Shown piece after piece: positions 32,694 to 45,115 of a stretch of DNA of 64,000 nt. Location: NCBI GenBank assembly GCA_043228905.1, contig JBHGNT010000004.1, forward strand, positions 18,166,001 to 18,230,000, written 5' to 3'. Numbering within the stretch: the first letter of the stretch is position 1; each line of letters starts with the position of its first letter. The notes beneath the pieces were generated by a model, which was given only the letters and a program-made list of their open reading frames with translations, searched no databases and was not told the DNA's origin. This DNA comes from Azolla caroliniana (lineage: Eukaryota > Polypodiophyta). A program made the position numbers and the translations under genes.

Positions 32694-34140
32694 CGGAGAT
32701 ATGTTGTAAATTCGTCCGAGAAATACTCCTTACCTCCATCCGATCGAAGGCATCGGACATGCCGACTTGTGACTTTTTCGACTTTGTTCTTAAATGTTTG
32801 GAAGTGTCTAAACACTTCACTCTTTTGCCGCATGGGATAGATCTAGGTATGCATGAAGAAGTCATCGATAAACATGACGTAATATCGGCATCCGCCGAAT
32901 GTGGTTGTCTGTGCCGGTCCCCATACATTAGAGTGGACTACGTCCAAGACTCTTTTACTCGCATTCCTCGCTTTTGCGAAGGGATGTCAGATTTGTTTTC
33001 TGAATTGGCATGCCTCGCAAATGTCAGTGCTCTCTTTTTCTACAAAATTCGGGAGTCCGAGGACGACTCCTTGCGCTTGCATGTTCTGAAGCTTCTGAAG
33101 ATTGATGTGGCCGATTCTCTTATGTTATAGTTTCAAGTCGGTTTCGACTTTGAGGCCTTTTGCAAACATAGCCGACTTTACTTCCTTCGACTCAAGAATC
33201 AACATTCAGCCACCTTGTCAACCGTGAGCTATGAATCGATCATCTTTTTCAATGAAACACCCTTCATTGTTTAAACCTCACTTGCATGCCTTGTTCTACT
33301 ATTTGACCGACTGAGACCAGATTTTTCGTGATGGTTGGAACATGCAAGACATTCTTTAGGTAGGTTTTTTTACCGTCGTTCCCGAATGGGACATTTCCTA
33401 TATGCCGAATTGGGTGAGTTGTGTCATCTCCGGTTTCGACATAGTCGGGTCAATCGGGCTTTCTCAACTCTCGGAACCAAGCTTCATGAGACATCATGTG
33501 ATTGGACACTCCAGAGTCTACAAACCATACATCGTTTGAGGAAGAGGTACTACTCGGGCCCTGTGCCGACATCGAATGCGCTTTATGCCTCATTAAGAAC
33601 ATGCCGCCATGATCATCATAATCAAAATTCGTGACATAGTTCGTGAGTTGTCGCCTGGTAGTAGCCAACTCTCGTTTCTTCTTTCGGCACTCCTCTTCGT
33701 AGTGATCGAATTTTCCAAAGTACCCGCATTCGATCATGCTGTTTTGGTGGCTTGGTTTGGCAAGATAGCTCCCCCTTCTACCGAACTCCCTAGGAGTGTT
33801 CCTGGCCTCAGTTGAATTGACCTTTGTTTCCTCGACCGAATCCTCTTCCATCATCTGATTTGGAGTAGAGCATCTGACCATCAAGTGCATTGCTCCTTTG
33901 TTGGACATGATTTTCTTCAACCAACAATATCGATTGAAGACAAAAAAAGGAGGGAAGATTCTCCCTTGCAAGAATGGCCGATCTGATCATGCTCAATCGT
34001 GTTGCTAAGCCCCTGAGGCATATTTGCACAATTTCATCATCATCGATGATGACATTGATCGATCTAAGGGCATCGCACAACTCCTTGATCTTCAAGGTAT
34101 AATTGGTGATTGACAAGTCCCTCTATTGCATATTGTTTAA
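32694..34140 (-). pseudogene. C1 fragment 2: gag, protease, integrase start
   Basis: From 34140 down: gag (DLSITNYTLKIKELCDAL, then IDDDEIVQICLRGLATRL), a damaged zinc knuckle (CGYFGKFDHYEEEC, second Cys lost), protease WFVDSGVSNHMMSH (near 33520; the Ala of DSGAS is replaced), and integrase to CLRSDGGKEYFSDEFTTYL. The gag start is on the other side of G2, at 56272-56598. Frame changes and stops occur throughout. Confidence 0.87.
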
Positions 34141-34578
34141 TGTTACCGGCCCAGCCGGCAAAGGAGTCCAGAGTGTGAAACGGGGAGTTATTTAATTAGT
34201 AGGAATGGTTGTAAGTAAGCTATGAGTGTGGACGGACGGACCGGAATCGGTATGCCGTTCCGGATCCGGACCGATCCCGAACAGGTGCGGATGGCACCAT
34301 TTTGTAATACAGTCCGGAAACCTATTTAAAGGCCCGGATACAATGTAATGAACAACGGTTAATTAATAAAGCTTAGTGTTGTTATCTCTCTGTGTTAATT
34401 GCCGTTTTGCATTCATTGTTATATCTTACGCGTGTGAATATTTAGGACGATCATGCTAAGTAACCTAATTAAGTCGGATTAATCGTTGAGTCTAATCCTG
34501 TTGCCGTAACACCCCTTTGGTGAAGTGTCTTCCGTAGACACCCTGTGTTAGGCCATTGTCCGGCCCTAAGAGTTAACA
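34141..34578 (+). repeat. 5' LTR of G2
   Basis: 438 bp, ends TGTTA and TAACA. TATA box TATTTAAAGG near 34323; polyadenylation-like AATAAA near 34366. The primer-binding site TGGCGACCACGATTCC follows at 34586, identical to that of G1. Confidence 0.88.
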
Positions 34579-34631
34579 CAGTTTTTGGCGACCACGATTC
34601 CTGTTTTTGCAGCAAACGACGGCACGGATGG

Positions 34632-37600
34632 ATGACTAGATCAACGCACGACCTGGTTACAGATCGAACTCGACGCCTTGCCGAAAGGCAAAGGAGACGT
34701 GAGGCTTTCCAGCAAGCGGCGCAGGAAATTAGAGCGGATCACTCGTTTTCCAATGTAATCTGGAGAGTAGCGGAGGAGTCCCTCCGGTTAAAGCAAACAT
34801 CGCACCCGGACGACGACAGCAGCCTAAGCAGCCTCCGGGAAACCGAATCCCTTCTCTAGGCGTTGGCAAGCTGAGAAGGCGAAGTAGAAGCCTTTTCAGC
34901 ATATGAATCGGATTCCGAAGACGGATACAGCGTACACACGAACTACCGTAGCAGTAACGACACACCGGGCGGACCAGAGGACGAAGGATCAGACACCTTA
35001 CCGACACCGAAACCGGAATTGCTGGAACCTCCGGAACCAGTAGAGGAAGAGTGACCTCTGACACCGGAAGTCGAGGAGGAGAGGCCTCCGTCACCAAAAG
35101 AAGAGGAAAGACCACCGACGCCGGAAACAAATCAGGAAAGACCACCGACGCCGGAGAAAAACCAGGAACGACCACCAACACCGCCAGCCCGTGCACCGAT
35201 ACCGGACGACGACATGTTGTTCCAGTACTCCAAGTATAGAGATGATCCGGACGCGGAAGCTCATGTTCACGCCTTTGAACAGACATAGGAAGCAAACCAT
35301 GTGTCACAGCGATTGACCTCGGAAGAAGAGGAACGCTCTAAGATAGCAGAATTTGGCGTCACATTGGAGGGACCGGCAGCGAGATGGCGCCGGACGCAGG
35401 ACCCGTCTACCATCACCACCTTCGCAGATATAAAAGCTAAATTCTTGCATTTTTTCCAAAAGGAGGTGGACTAGACAGTAATGGTGGGCTTATTTTATAC
35501 CATCCGATAGGAGGCAGGGGAGAGCATTCCCCAGTTTGTCATCTGGTTTCAACAGATGCATAGTCAGCTTGCCCGCGCACCCCCGGAGGAGGAATTACGG
35601 ACTCTATTCCTAAATGCGCTCCGGGAACCCCTACGCACGGTTTGCACGGTAATTGATTTCCGCACAAGTACCATCGACTAGGTCATTGACCGGGTGAGAG
35701 AGATGGAAAAGACAAGCTCCTGGCTCACACTGGGAGCACTCCAACGGGCGTTACCGTCCGATGAAGACCTCCGGTTTCGGCAAGCAATACAGTGCACAAC
35801 CTGCTTGAATTCCGGACACTCGGCACTGGAATGCACTATGAGGACGCAACGTGTAATCTGTCAATCCAAGGGCCATATGATAGATAGGTGCGAGTATAAT
35901 CTATTGAACTGGCAAGCACCGCCCGTCCGACAAATAGAGCCACACAGCAGCCGGGATGAAGAAGAGGAACGCTGGCGGCGAATGGACCGCGACCGACCGG
36001 CACAAGATGTCCGGTATGGTGATTGACGGGAGAATGATGTCCGGTACGGTGATCGGCGGGATAACTACGACCGGCATGATAGATATGATCGGTACCGGGA
36101 TTACAATAGACGATACGAACATTACGACCGGGAGCACTCCCCCGGGTATCGTCAGCAACGGGAGGAATACGGCAGATATAACGACCAACCTCGTCAAGAG
36201 TACCGCAATAAGAAGAACTATAACAAAAAACGGCATTTCAAAAAAGGCGACTACCCACGGGATCCGGAACAAGGAGCTTCAAGCAGCCAACCGGCCCAAA
36301 ACCCCGTGCTTACCACGGGACCGGCCTCGGGTACAACAGACAATGCCGAATCCAGCAATACCCAGAAATCCTACTGCTACTACTGCCGACAGGAAGGCCA
36401 CTATAGTAATCAATGCCCGGCGAAGAGCTATGACAAACGACCGACAGTAAATATGGTAGTCCCTGAAGTGGCAGATCTATAGCAGGTGACCACAAGGTCG
36501 AAGGGCATGGCCAAGGAATGGGAGACGCAGGAGACCATCCGGAAGCAAGCTACGGAATGGGTGAAAAAAGCAAACGAGCAAAATGTCACAGACATACAGC
36601 GGCAAAAGGAGAATATCGTAGGGCTTGCCGGTGGCAGTCACTCCGAGAACGAGACATGGCTGGCGTTGCAAGAATGCCAGATTACGCTGCCACTAGGAAG
36701 TCTCCTACAGCTCGTGCCAAGATTCACGGAAGGATTGAAGACGGCCATGACGGCAGGAGAATCATCACCGGCACCGGTACTCTTCTCGAATCCGGAGGAG
36801 GGCCCAACGGTGGTGGACACCAGCAGTCCGGTAATCACTGCCATTGTAAAAGGGAAAGAACTCCCCGGCACAGTAATAGACGGAGGCTCCGGGGTGAATG
36901 TAATAAGCCTGCGGACGTGTGATGACCTGGGAATCCACGAGTGAGAGCCGTGTCCGTTCTGGTTACCGATGGCTGATACAAGCTCAGTGCGGCCGACAGG
37001 ATTAATACGAAAATTAGAAGTCATCGTTGGCGGTCACACATTTCACATCTCGGTAGTAGTGCTACAATTACAGGCACAAGGCGCATACCCGCTATTGCTG
37101 GGGCGGCCGTGATTGAAAACGGCACATATCAAACAAAATTGGAGGAAAAATATAATTACCTTCCGGCGAGGAAAAGCTAAGGTACGCGTACCAACACAAC
37201 CAAGGACGAGCACTGGCAAGGAATGTACACCGTTGTATGCAGAGTGCGTCAACATGCTAGAAGGGTTAGCTAACGAAGAAGAAGCTCAGTACTTGCAGGA
37301 AAACCCGAAGATTGTACCCCTCTTCGAAATTGACATTGCCGAAGCAGTAGCACCATACTTACTGCAGCCGGAAGAGACTGAAGCAGAACCGGATAAAGAC
37401 GCAATCCGGGAGTTACGGCAAGCGCAGGAAGCGTTGGAATGGGAAATGGCCGTTTCACAGCGCGTAAAAGCGTCGCAACTTGAAGAGGTGAACCTAGGGA
37501 CTACAAACGAAGCAAAACCGGTGCACATCGCCAAGGAAATGAAGTCCGAAGACAAAACGGCGATAATCACACTTCTCAAGGAATTTCGCGACGTGTTCGC

Positions 37601-39593
37601 CTGGTCATACGAAGACATGCGAGGACTCGACCCTCAGTTATACCAGCATCAGATTCACTTGAGCAAGGACGCAAAACCCGTGGCACAAAGACGGTACCGG
37701 ATGAATCCCAATTATGCCGCAAAAGTCAAGGAGGAAATCGATAAACTGCTAAGAGTGGGCTTTATCCGTCCGGTAAAGAAAGCGACATGGCTGAGCCCGA
37801 TCGTAGTCGTACCGAAGAAGAACGGGAAAATTCGAGTTTGTGTGGACTACCGGAAACTCAATGCGGCTACGGTAACGGATGCGTTTCCACTTCCGTTCAC
37901 AGATGGAGTGTTGGATGTTGTCGCCGGCCATGAGGTCTATAGCTTTCTAGACGGATTCAGCGGGTATAATCAGATCCGGATGCACCCCGATGACCAAGAG
38001 AAAACAACTTTCGTCACCAAATCGGGGGTGTTTGTGGCCGTGGTGATGATGTTCGGACTCAAAACGGCACCGACAACATTTCAACGAATCATCATGGAAA
38101 TCTTTGGTGAATATATCCTGGCTTTTATGCAAGTTTTCCTTGACGATTTTGCCGTCTATAGCCGGGAGGAGGACCATTTTCAGCACCTCCGTCTTTGTCT
38201 AGAAAAGTGTAGAGCGTACCGGCTAAGCTTGAATCCGGCGAAGTGTGTATTTCGCGTGTCCAGTGGAACCTTACTAGGACATATTGTGAGCCAGGAAGGC
38301 ATTGCAGTCGACCCAGACAAAGTGAAAGCCATCTTAGAAGCACCAGCGCCGGCAACGGCAAAGGCATTGAGCCGGTTCTTAGGCCAGATCCGGTGGCATA
38401 GCCGGATGCTCCGATACTTGGCCGACCTTGCTACACCGTTGCATGTTGCCGTGCACCGAGGATAGGGCGTATAGGGCCCTCAAGGTACTATTGTCGCAAG
38501 CACCGGTAGTGCAGCCTTCGGATTGGAATAAAGAATTTCATGTGTTCGTGGACGCCTCCGACATCGCAATCGGAAGTGTACTGATGCAACGAAGTGTACT
38601 GATGCAACTTACGGAGCCAAAATAGTACCGGCCAGTGTACTATGCCAGCCGAAAGCTATCTCAAGCGGAACGGAACTACTCTACCACGGAAGGGGAAGCT
38701 CTAGGGATGATCTACAGTGTGACAAAGTTTCGGCATTATTTATTGGGAAGGAAGTTTTCCTTCCATGTAGATCATTTGGTACTCCTTTACCTGGTGTCCA
38801 CGGCGTCACTCACCGGTAAGTTGGCCCGGTGGACCTTACTGTTACAGGAATTCGAGTTTGAAATATTCCACCGACCCGGTATACAGCATGTCGTGGCGGA
38901 TTACTTAAGCCGATTAGAGTCTGGAGAGACGGGTGATGGAGTAGCGGACGAGTTTCCGAATGCAGAGCTGTTTCGAGTCACTACGGAAACGGCAGTAGAT
39001 GAGACAGTGGCACAGGAAGACAAGTGGCTCACAAACATGCACCAGTTTCTGAGCACAGAACTGCCTCCGGAAGAGATGAACCGGGACGAAAGGAAACGCT
39101 TGGCGGTGCAAAGCCGACATTTCTGTTTACTGCGAGACACACTTTACCACAAGGGCACGGACGACATATGGAGACGGGCTGTGTGTAGTGATGAAAAGGA
39201 CCTCATACTGAGGGAAGCCCACTGCGGAGTTGCCGGAGGTCACTATGCCGGAGATGCGACTGCCAGGAAAATATGGCAAAGTGGCCTATGGTGGCCAACG
39301 ACATTAAGAGATGATGTACGGTACGCAAAGGAATGTGACCTATGCCAGCGAATGGGCCAGCCAACGGAGCAGGCTCGGATGCCACACCAGCCGGTACTAC
39401 CACTCGAGCCATTTCAGAAGTGGGGGTTGGACTTTGTTGGACCGTTCAAACCACCGGCAATGAGAACAGGTAATCGGTACGTCGTCGTGGCGACAGATTA
39501 CTGCACGAAATGGGTTGAGGCCAAAGCCTTAAGAGACAACACCGCTGCGTCAACGGCAAAATTTCTATACGAGTACATCTGGTGCCGTTACGG
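34632..39593 (+). pseudogene. gag-pol of G2 up to the G3 insertion
   Basis: Starts at ATG 34632 (MTRSTHDLVTDRTRRL) and aligns with the G1 protein along its length: knuckle-like CTTCLNSGHSALEC, zinc knuckle CYYCRQEGHYSNQC (near 36377), protease VIDGGSGVNVIS (near 36876), RT with FLDDFAVYS (near 38140), RNase H VFVDASDIAIGS (near 38546), integrase [11 protein letters not shown] to CDLCQRMG (39220-39355) and GLDFVGPF. At least 12 stops interrupt gag and pol. There is also a deletion with frameshift near 38462 (residues between HVAVHRG and AYRALK are lost) and an in-frame 18-bp duplication at 38573-38608. The coding sequence is interrupted by G3 at CRYG and continues at 46810. Confidence 0.92.
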
Positions 39594-40376
39594 TGTCGCG
39601 CCTTTCGGCTCCGGATCGTTGCGTGAGTCGGGTGGGAACCACAGAGGTCTTGGACTAGGAGAAAGAAGTTCGTGAGATAGAGATAAATTATGAATAAATA
39701 GCGAAGAGAAAGATAAGAAACTCGTGAATCACACGAGTATACTATATTAATTGGTACTTAGGGTGTTAAGAGAGAAGTAGACGTATAAATCGTGAATCCC
39801 ACGAATAATTTTTGTATTAATTAATACTTAATCCAAATAATCAACAACCCTTTACATATTTCTCTCCTCCTTATATACGGAAGGAAGAGCTAAGCATGGC
39901 TTCATGCTTTTTTTTATTTTTACAAAAAGTGTTCATGTCCACTAAATGTGCATGTGATGCTTTTTTATTTCCTAAGTATAGGGCTCATGCACGCTAGATG
40001 TGCATGAGTTATTTTTAGTGTCTCGTCTTTTTCATATATTAAAAAAATACACGATTTACCTTTTAATAAAGGTATGCATAAATAAAGGTCTTATACATAT
40101 TAAATCTATATTTAAAACACTTAAGATAATTTAATGTAATGGTAAGGTTGGGGTTTGTCAACGTGGAGGTGCAGAGTTCGAATCACGCCCCGCGCAGTAG
40201 TGAGTATTTCCTTTTTTTTACATTTATGTCTCTATGCCGTTTTTCCTCCTTGCCGGTATGCCGTTTTCTTCCTTGCCGGTATGCCGTTTTTCCTCCGGTT
40301 CTCACCGAGCACTCCATTCTCTATCCGGAGGGACAAAAATATAATTTCCACATAGTGTGCAACCTACACTACGACA
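39594..40376 (-). repeat. 3' LTR of G3
   Basis: 783 bp. It contains a 23-24-bp minisatellite at about 40234-40299 (unit ATGCCGTTTTTCCTCCTTGC plus four bases on the plus strand), with one unit fewer than the 5' LTR. The purine tract TTTGGAGGGGGCGAG lies at its inner edge (40377-40391). Confidence 0.93.
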
Positions 40377-43300
40377 CTCGCCCCCTCCAAACCCGCACAT
40401 CCTCCGGTATGTGCCGAAGTTCTTGATTCTTCGTATCCGTCTTCATCCGAAGCTTCCTCCGATTCTCCCCTTATGTCGACTATGAGTTGTAACCCACTTT
40501 CTTCGCTTCCCGCATCATTGTGGTCTTCGTCCGATTGCTCCTCGTTGTCGGCCTCGACTTGGATCACATAAGGTTTGTCGTCGGTCCGCTTCTTGAAAAT
40601 CTTTACCCGCTTCCCGGCTATAGGCACTCGTAGTATTGTTCCATCCAACTCGGACAGTCGGTACGTCCCGTTGTCGAAGACCTTCCGAACCTCGTACGGC
40701 CCGAACCACCTTTTCGCGAATTTCCGCATCGTTGTATGTTGATGGTCCAAGCTACTATCATAGACGATCACCCAATCTCCTTCTTCAATCCTCCTCGGTC
40801 GTAGTCGGTGCTTTGTGTCGAACCGGCTTTTGTTCCGGAACCGTGCTTCTTGTTGTCGGCGTGACGCTTCCGCTACATCTTTCGGTCTTCCCTCCAGTTG
40901 TCGTATCCGGACCGCTAGTAGTTCTTCCCGGCTCATCTCTTCCTTCCACGGTAGTATTGTCCATGTCGCGATTGCGGTTTCCGTTGGCATTACCGGTGCT
41001 TGTCCAGTCATGAGTTCTGCCGGCATGTAACCGGTCACAGAGCTATGCGTCGTCCGATCCGCCCATAGTGCATACGGAAGCATTTGTGGCCAATCCTTCA
41101 CCCTTCCGTCGCATGCCTTCGCAAGTGCTTTCACGATCGGACTATGTCCTCGTTCGATCTTCCCGTTGGCCTCCGGATTGTAGGCCGTTGTCAACGTTAA
41201 CCGAACTCCATGTTTGGCGAAGAATCCCCTAGCTTTGTCCGAGTCGAGTTCTCCCCGGTCCGCAATCACTTGTCCTACGCAGCCGTACCTACAAAACACT
41301 TCTTCCAAAAGAAATTGGCACACCGCGGCACACGTTTTCCTCCGAAGCGCTCGACCTTCAACTTGGTTTGTGAGATCTTCTCGAGCTAACACCAAGTATT
41401 TCTTTTGTCCAATCCCGGTCGGCATAGCTACAATGTCGACCATCCACTTGAAGTTGATTGTCGGTGAGAATGTCGGATGCAGCTCATCTCGGTGTCGGAC
41501 CCCGGAGTAGACTTGACATTTCTCGCAACTTTCTGTGAACTCCGCGACATCTTTATACATGTTCTTCCACCAATATCTTTGCTTGATTTTCACAAAAGTC
41601 GCCCATGTTCCTCGATGTCCAGCCCAATCGGATTCGTGGAAATCGGACATTATCCGGTTTCGTTGCTCTTTCGTCCCGACTACTCGAAGTGGTATCCCAT
41701 CCGGTCTTTTCGGCGTCCTCCAAATTAAACCGTTTTCCAAGAAGAACTTTTGGACTTGCCTCTTCTTCCTTCGGATCTCGGCTCTCCTTTCTTTATCATT
41801 GGTTGAATCCTCGACCTCTTGTAGCATCTTCCCGATCATCAAGGTTTCCCCCTCGTATTCTTCTTCCCGGAATTCTCGGATCACGTTCACTCGGCATATG
41901 TGTTCTGACGTGAAGTAGTCTTCGGAAACTTCTTCATTATCTGACTCGGTTATGTCGTCTTCAAACCGCGCCCTCGATAACATGTCCGCTACCGCGTTGT
42001 CCTTCCCCGAGATGTGTCGAACCTCCGGATTAAGTGACTTGACATATGCAATCCACCTTAGCATAGCCACATCCGGTATCGTACAACACCGCATCATCCC
42101 GAGTATCGGAAGACAATCCGTCTCGATCACCACTTCAGCTCCGATCAAATAATCCCGATCCGATTTTATCGCCGACACGACTCCCCACAATTCTCTTTTG
42201 ACTTGTGCATATCCGCGTTGCCTTTCGTTGAGGACCTTTGCTCCAAATCGGATCGGATACCGCGAACCATCCGAGTCGGCTTGATTGATGACCCACCCGA
42301 TACCGGTTGGACTTGTATCAACCGTTACTATGATTGGCCGCTCGTAGCTTGGCTTCTTAAGTGATTCCGCCCTCCATAGTGTCTTCTTGAGCTTCCTCAT
42401 GGCTTTAGTGTGTTCCGGTTTCCACTCGAATTTCTTACCTTTCCGCAACAAGTGATAGAGCGGGTCCGCTATATGTGCATAGTGCGGAATCCATATGTGA
42501 TAGAATGCACACGCACCCAGAAACCTTCGGACTTCCGATGTTGACTCACATACTTCCTTCATAGCTTGAATCGCATCGACCTTTGTTGGTGACGGTCTTC
42601 GGCCGTAGGGTCCACATAGATGTCCGACCACCAATATTTCTTCTTGCCCGAATGCCGATTTCTCCCCGGAAAGTGTTAGGTGCACATCTTCTAGCTTTCG
42701 CAACACTTTCTCGCAATCATGAATATGGTCGACCACGAACTTTCGGCATCCCCGATCATCCATAGTCTCATCTTTTTCTTCCACCGCGCATCCTTTCATC
42801 GGAATGTCATCTAGAAACGGCATCGTTATCTCCGGAACGCAATCTCGAAGCACTTTGTTCATCGCGTTCATCATATGTGCAACCGAGTTTGTCGCTCCTT
42901 GTGGTAGTGTGCACATTCGAACTAGTCCTATCGGTGTCCGCATGGTAGTGATGTCTCGGCTCTCCACGGCTAGTTGGAATTGGTCATACCCCGAGTATAG
43001 GTCCCCGATGGAGTATATCGCACGTCCGGCAAAAGCTTCCGCGAATTCGTCCACTATCGGACCGACTCCCGAGTTCCGGATCGTGACCTTGTTCACCGGT
43101 TGCAAGTCTTGGATGAATCGGAGTGACCCATTCTTCTTCGGAACCGTAAACCATCGATTTGAGTACGGAGCACTTGATGGCTCTAGAATCCCCATCGCCA
43201 CCTTCTCCTTGAGCAAGTCGATGACTTTCGGAATATGCGCCCGTGGCACTGGAATCGGCTTCAGGTTCCACGGTACATGATCAATCGTAAAGATCACCAT

Positions 43301-43963
43301 CGGCTCCACTATCTTTGGATCAATGCATCCGATCTCCCTCGATGTGAACGCGAATGCTTTGCCATGTTGCTCCAACATCTCTCGAAACCGTTTTTCTTCT
43401 TCTTGTAAGAGGAACCCACCTCCACCGATCCGAAGTTTCTTCCGGGTCTCATCTGTGAAGGCATGTCCGATATCCACGGACTTCCGAAGTGTCGGATCTC
43501 CCGAGACTTCTTTCTTCTTTTGTTCGCTATCGGCGGGTAGTGGTCCCGCGGCCGGTTTCACCTTCTTCTCCACGGTCTTGTATTTCGTACTTACCATTGC
43601 TTCTTCTTTGCGGAGCGCATCCGGCCCCATTTTCGCAACGATCTCGTACATCTCGACCGATTCCACCGGGACTACCCGGTTCCCTTGGCTTTTATCTTCC
43701 GCAAGCTCTTCAAGCCGTTGTAGTGTATTCCCATAGAACACTTCCTCGATCACTCCCACGATTTCTTCGTCTTCTTTTATTATTGATGCCGACCGTAACT
43801 TATCCTCCACTTGTCGGTATTGTTTCTTCATTCCTCCGGTTACGGCCGTGTACGTAGATGCCCCATCCGGCCCGATTCGTACTTGTTTTGCTCCGAGAGT
43901 TTTCTTCCTGTGTGGGGTATCAGGGCTTCTCGGACTATCACTTCCCCACTCCGCAACAGTCCG
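40364..43963 (-). CDS. pol: pol of G3: RT, RNase H, integrase
   Basis: The frame is open from about 43963 with no stop; the first ATG is at 43831, but translation more likely continues from the upstream protease frame. RT: VPKKNGSLRFIQDLQPVNK, then LYSGYDQFQL and PFLDDIPMKG (near 42830). RNase H: IVTVDTSPTGIGW (near 42320) and ETDCLPILGM. Integrase: HESDWAGHRGTW with CEKCQ, then MVDIVAMPTG, VIADRGELD and EANGKIERGH (D, D and E present). The C-terminal part has a GPYEV-like GWxxxF module and an acidic tail, without a chromodomain. It ends 13 bases inside the 3' LTR, so the last codons overlap the purine tract. RT and integrase appear intact. The lineage differs clearly from G1/G2 and from common plant chromoviruses; its name cannot be given from sequence reading alone. 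Confidence 0.9.
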   Translation of the reverse strand, partial: RTVAEWGSDSPRSPDTPHRKKTLGAKQVRIGPDGASTYTAVTGGMKKQYRQVEDKLRSASIIKEDEEIVGVIEEVFYGNTLQRLEELAEDKSQGNRVVPVESVEMYEIVAKMGPDALRKEEAMVSTKYKTVEKKVKPAAGPLPADSEQKKKEVSGDPTLRKSVDIGHAFTDETRKKLRIGGGGFLLQEEEKRFREMLEQHGKAFAFTSREIGCIDPKIVEPMVIFTIDHVPWNLKPIPVPRAHIPKVIDLLKEKVAMGILEPSSAPYSNRWFTVPKKNGSLRFIQDLQPVNKVTIRNSGVGPIVDEFAEAFAGRAIYSIGDLYSGYDQFQLAVESRDITTMRTPIGLVRMCTLPQGATNSVAHMMNAMNKVLRDCVPEITMPFLDDIPMKGCAVEEKDETMDDRGCRKFVVDHIHDCEKVLRKLEDVHLTLSGEKSAFGQEEILVVGHLCGPYGRRPSPTKVDAIQAMKEVCESTSEVRRFLGACAFYHIWIPHYAHIADPLYHLLRKGKKFEWKPEHTKAMRKLKKTLWRAESLKKPSYERPIIVTVDTSPTGIGWVINQADSDGSRYPIRFGAKVLNERQRGYAQVKRELWGVVSAIKSDRDYLIGAEVVIETDCLPILGMMRCCTIPDVAMLRWIAYVKSLNPEVRHISGKDNAVADMLSRARFEDDITESDNEEVSEDYFTSEHICRVNVIREFREEEYEGETLMIGKMLQEVEDSTNDKERRAEIRRKKRQVQKFFLENGLIWRTPKRPDGIPLRVVGTKEQRNRIMSDFHESDWAGHRGTWATFVKIKQRYWWKNMYKDVAEFTESCEKCQVYSGVRHRDELHPTFSPTINFKWMVDIVAMPTGIGQKKYLVLAREDLTNQVEGRALRRKTCAAVCQFLLEEVFCRYGCVGQVIADRGELDSDKARGFFAKHGVRLTLTTAYNPEANGKIERGHSPIVKALAKACDGRVKDWPQMLPYALWADRTTHSSVTGYMPAELMTGQAPVMPTETAIATWTILPWKEEMSREELLAVRIRQLEGRPKDVAEASRRQQEARFRNKSRFDTKHRLRPRRIEEGDWVIVYDSSLDHQHTTMRKFAKRWFGPYEVRKVFDNGTYRLSELDGTILRVPIAGKRVKIFKKRTDDKPYVIQVEADNEEQSDEDHNDAGSEESGLQLIVDIRGESEEASDEDGYEESRTSAHTGGCAGLEGASVVV

Positions 43964-43965
43964 CT

Positions 43966-45115
43966 TTAAAAATCCATTCTCACTTGGGACAAGAGTTCCC
44001 TCTTGTTCCTTTCGTGATTTGCCGGCACCGTTAGGAATTGGACGGATTTCCCTCCGTTTTGGCTCCGAATTCGCGCAAAAGCCGCACCACTATCGAGCAC
44101 CTTCGTCTCCATCCGTGAAGCCGTGATAAAGGGTTGGCCGAGGATGACAGAATGTGAAACCTCATCCTGCACAAAGAAATTTTGGTCAATTTCTACATCC
44201 CCGATCTTTACCGTCACATCCGGACAAGCCGCAAATAGGTCTTCTGTCGTTTTCGTGGCTGCCCGAATCTTCCATCCATGGTTGGTGTTTATAGGCCACT
44301 TCCCCTTTCGGTAGAACTCCTTGGACATCAAGTTGATCTCCGATCCGTGATCAATCAATGCTAGCACGGGTTCTTTGATGTTGCCGATTCGGACCGGAGT
44401 CTCCGTAGTCGCACGTGCCCAGTGTGGCCTTGTATAGTGGGAGTTCGGAATTTCGCCTTCCACTTCGGTGTCGTTCATTGAAACGGTATTTGCATTCACC
44501 CTTGGAGCATTTTCCTCCGTACTTTGTCTCTTCCTTTTTACGAGATCCACGAGAAGATCGTGAAACTCCTTCTTCGCTATTCCGAGTAGTTCCCGCAGCG
44601 AAAAATCTACCCGGCTATCCAAGATTCTTTCCTCGAACACTCTTTTCAAGTCGGTTTGTTGTTCTATGTCCGAGGCGAGCTTGAATGCCGGAGTCGCCTT
44701 TTCTTTTCCCTTACCTCCGGAGTTCCAGCTTTCCGGTATCTTCGATGGTCCGGCCGCATCCTCCGTGCGCCGTCGTTTCTCGTCCACATACACCTCATGT
44801 AATTGACACAGGGCGTATATGCTATTCTTGTCGACAGGGCACTCCCATCCCGTAGCTTCCCGGACGCCTTCCGCGGTGTTTCGGATATCGTTGGAGTCGG
44901 TTTTCTCGATGTTTCCTAGCACCTCCGGCCAGAAAGACGCCTTCGCTCCCGTTGACTCCCCGACACATATTCCCGCGGTTGTCGCATAGTTGCTTCTTGC
45001 CGCTAACTCCTCCTCGAGCACCTTCTTCATGCCGCCTTTCCGGAAGTTCGGTCGGAGTGGCTTCCGAGAGTCCATCGAATGAATCCGGTTTCCCTCGTAG
45101 TAGATGAGATCCCGT
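43966..45115 (-). CDS. G3 gag end and protease, in a shifted frame
   Basis: Open from 45177 to 43966 in a frame offset from both gag and pol. It begins to make sense at ALRRDLIYYEGNRIHS (near 45125) and runs through KPLRPNFRKGGMKKVLEEE and a charged linker to the protease LALIDHGSEINLM (near 44370; active-site DHG). It stops with TAA at 43968-43966, in GATTTTTAAAGC, where a -1 shift would restore the pol frame. Gag and pol share one frame and only this section is displaced, so either two indels or one deletion plus a -1 slip site explain it. Confidence 0.75.

Noticed and set aside
40139-40426. Plus-strand frame in the G3 LTR (also at 46548)
   Set aside because: It lies in both LTRs and comes from the minisatellite; the apparent long 46548-47672 frame is just the LTR joined by chance to the G2 integrase tail.
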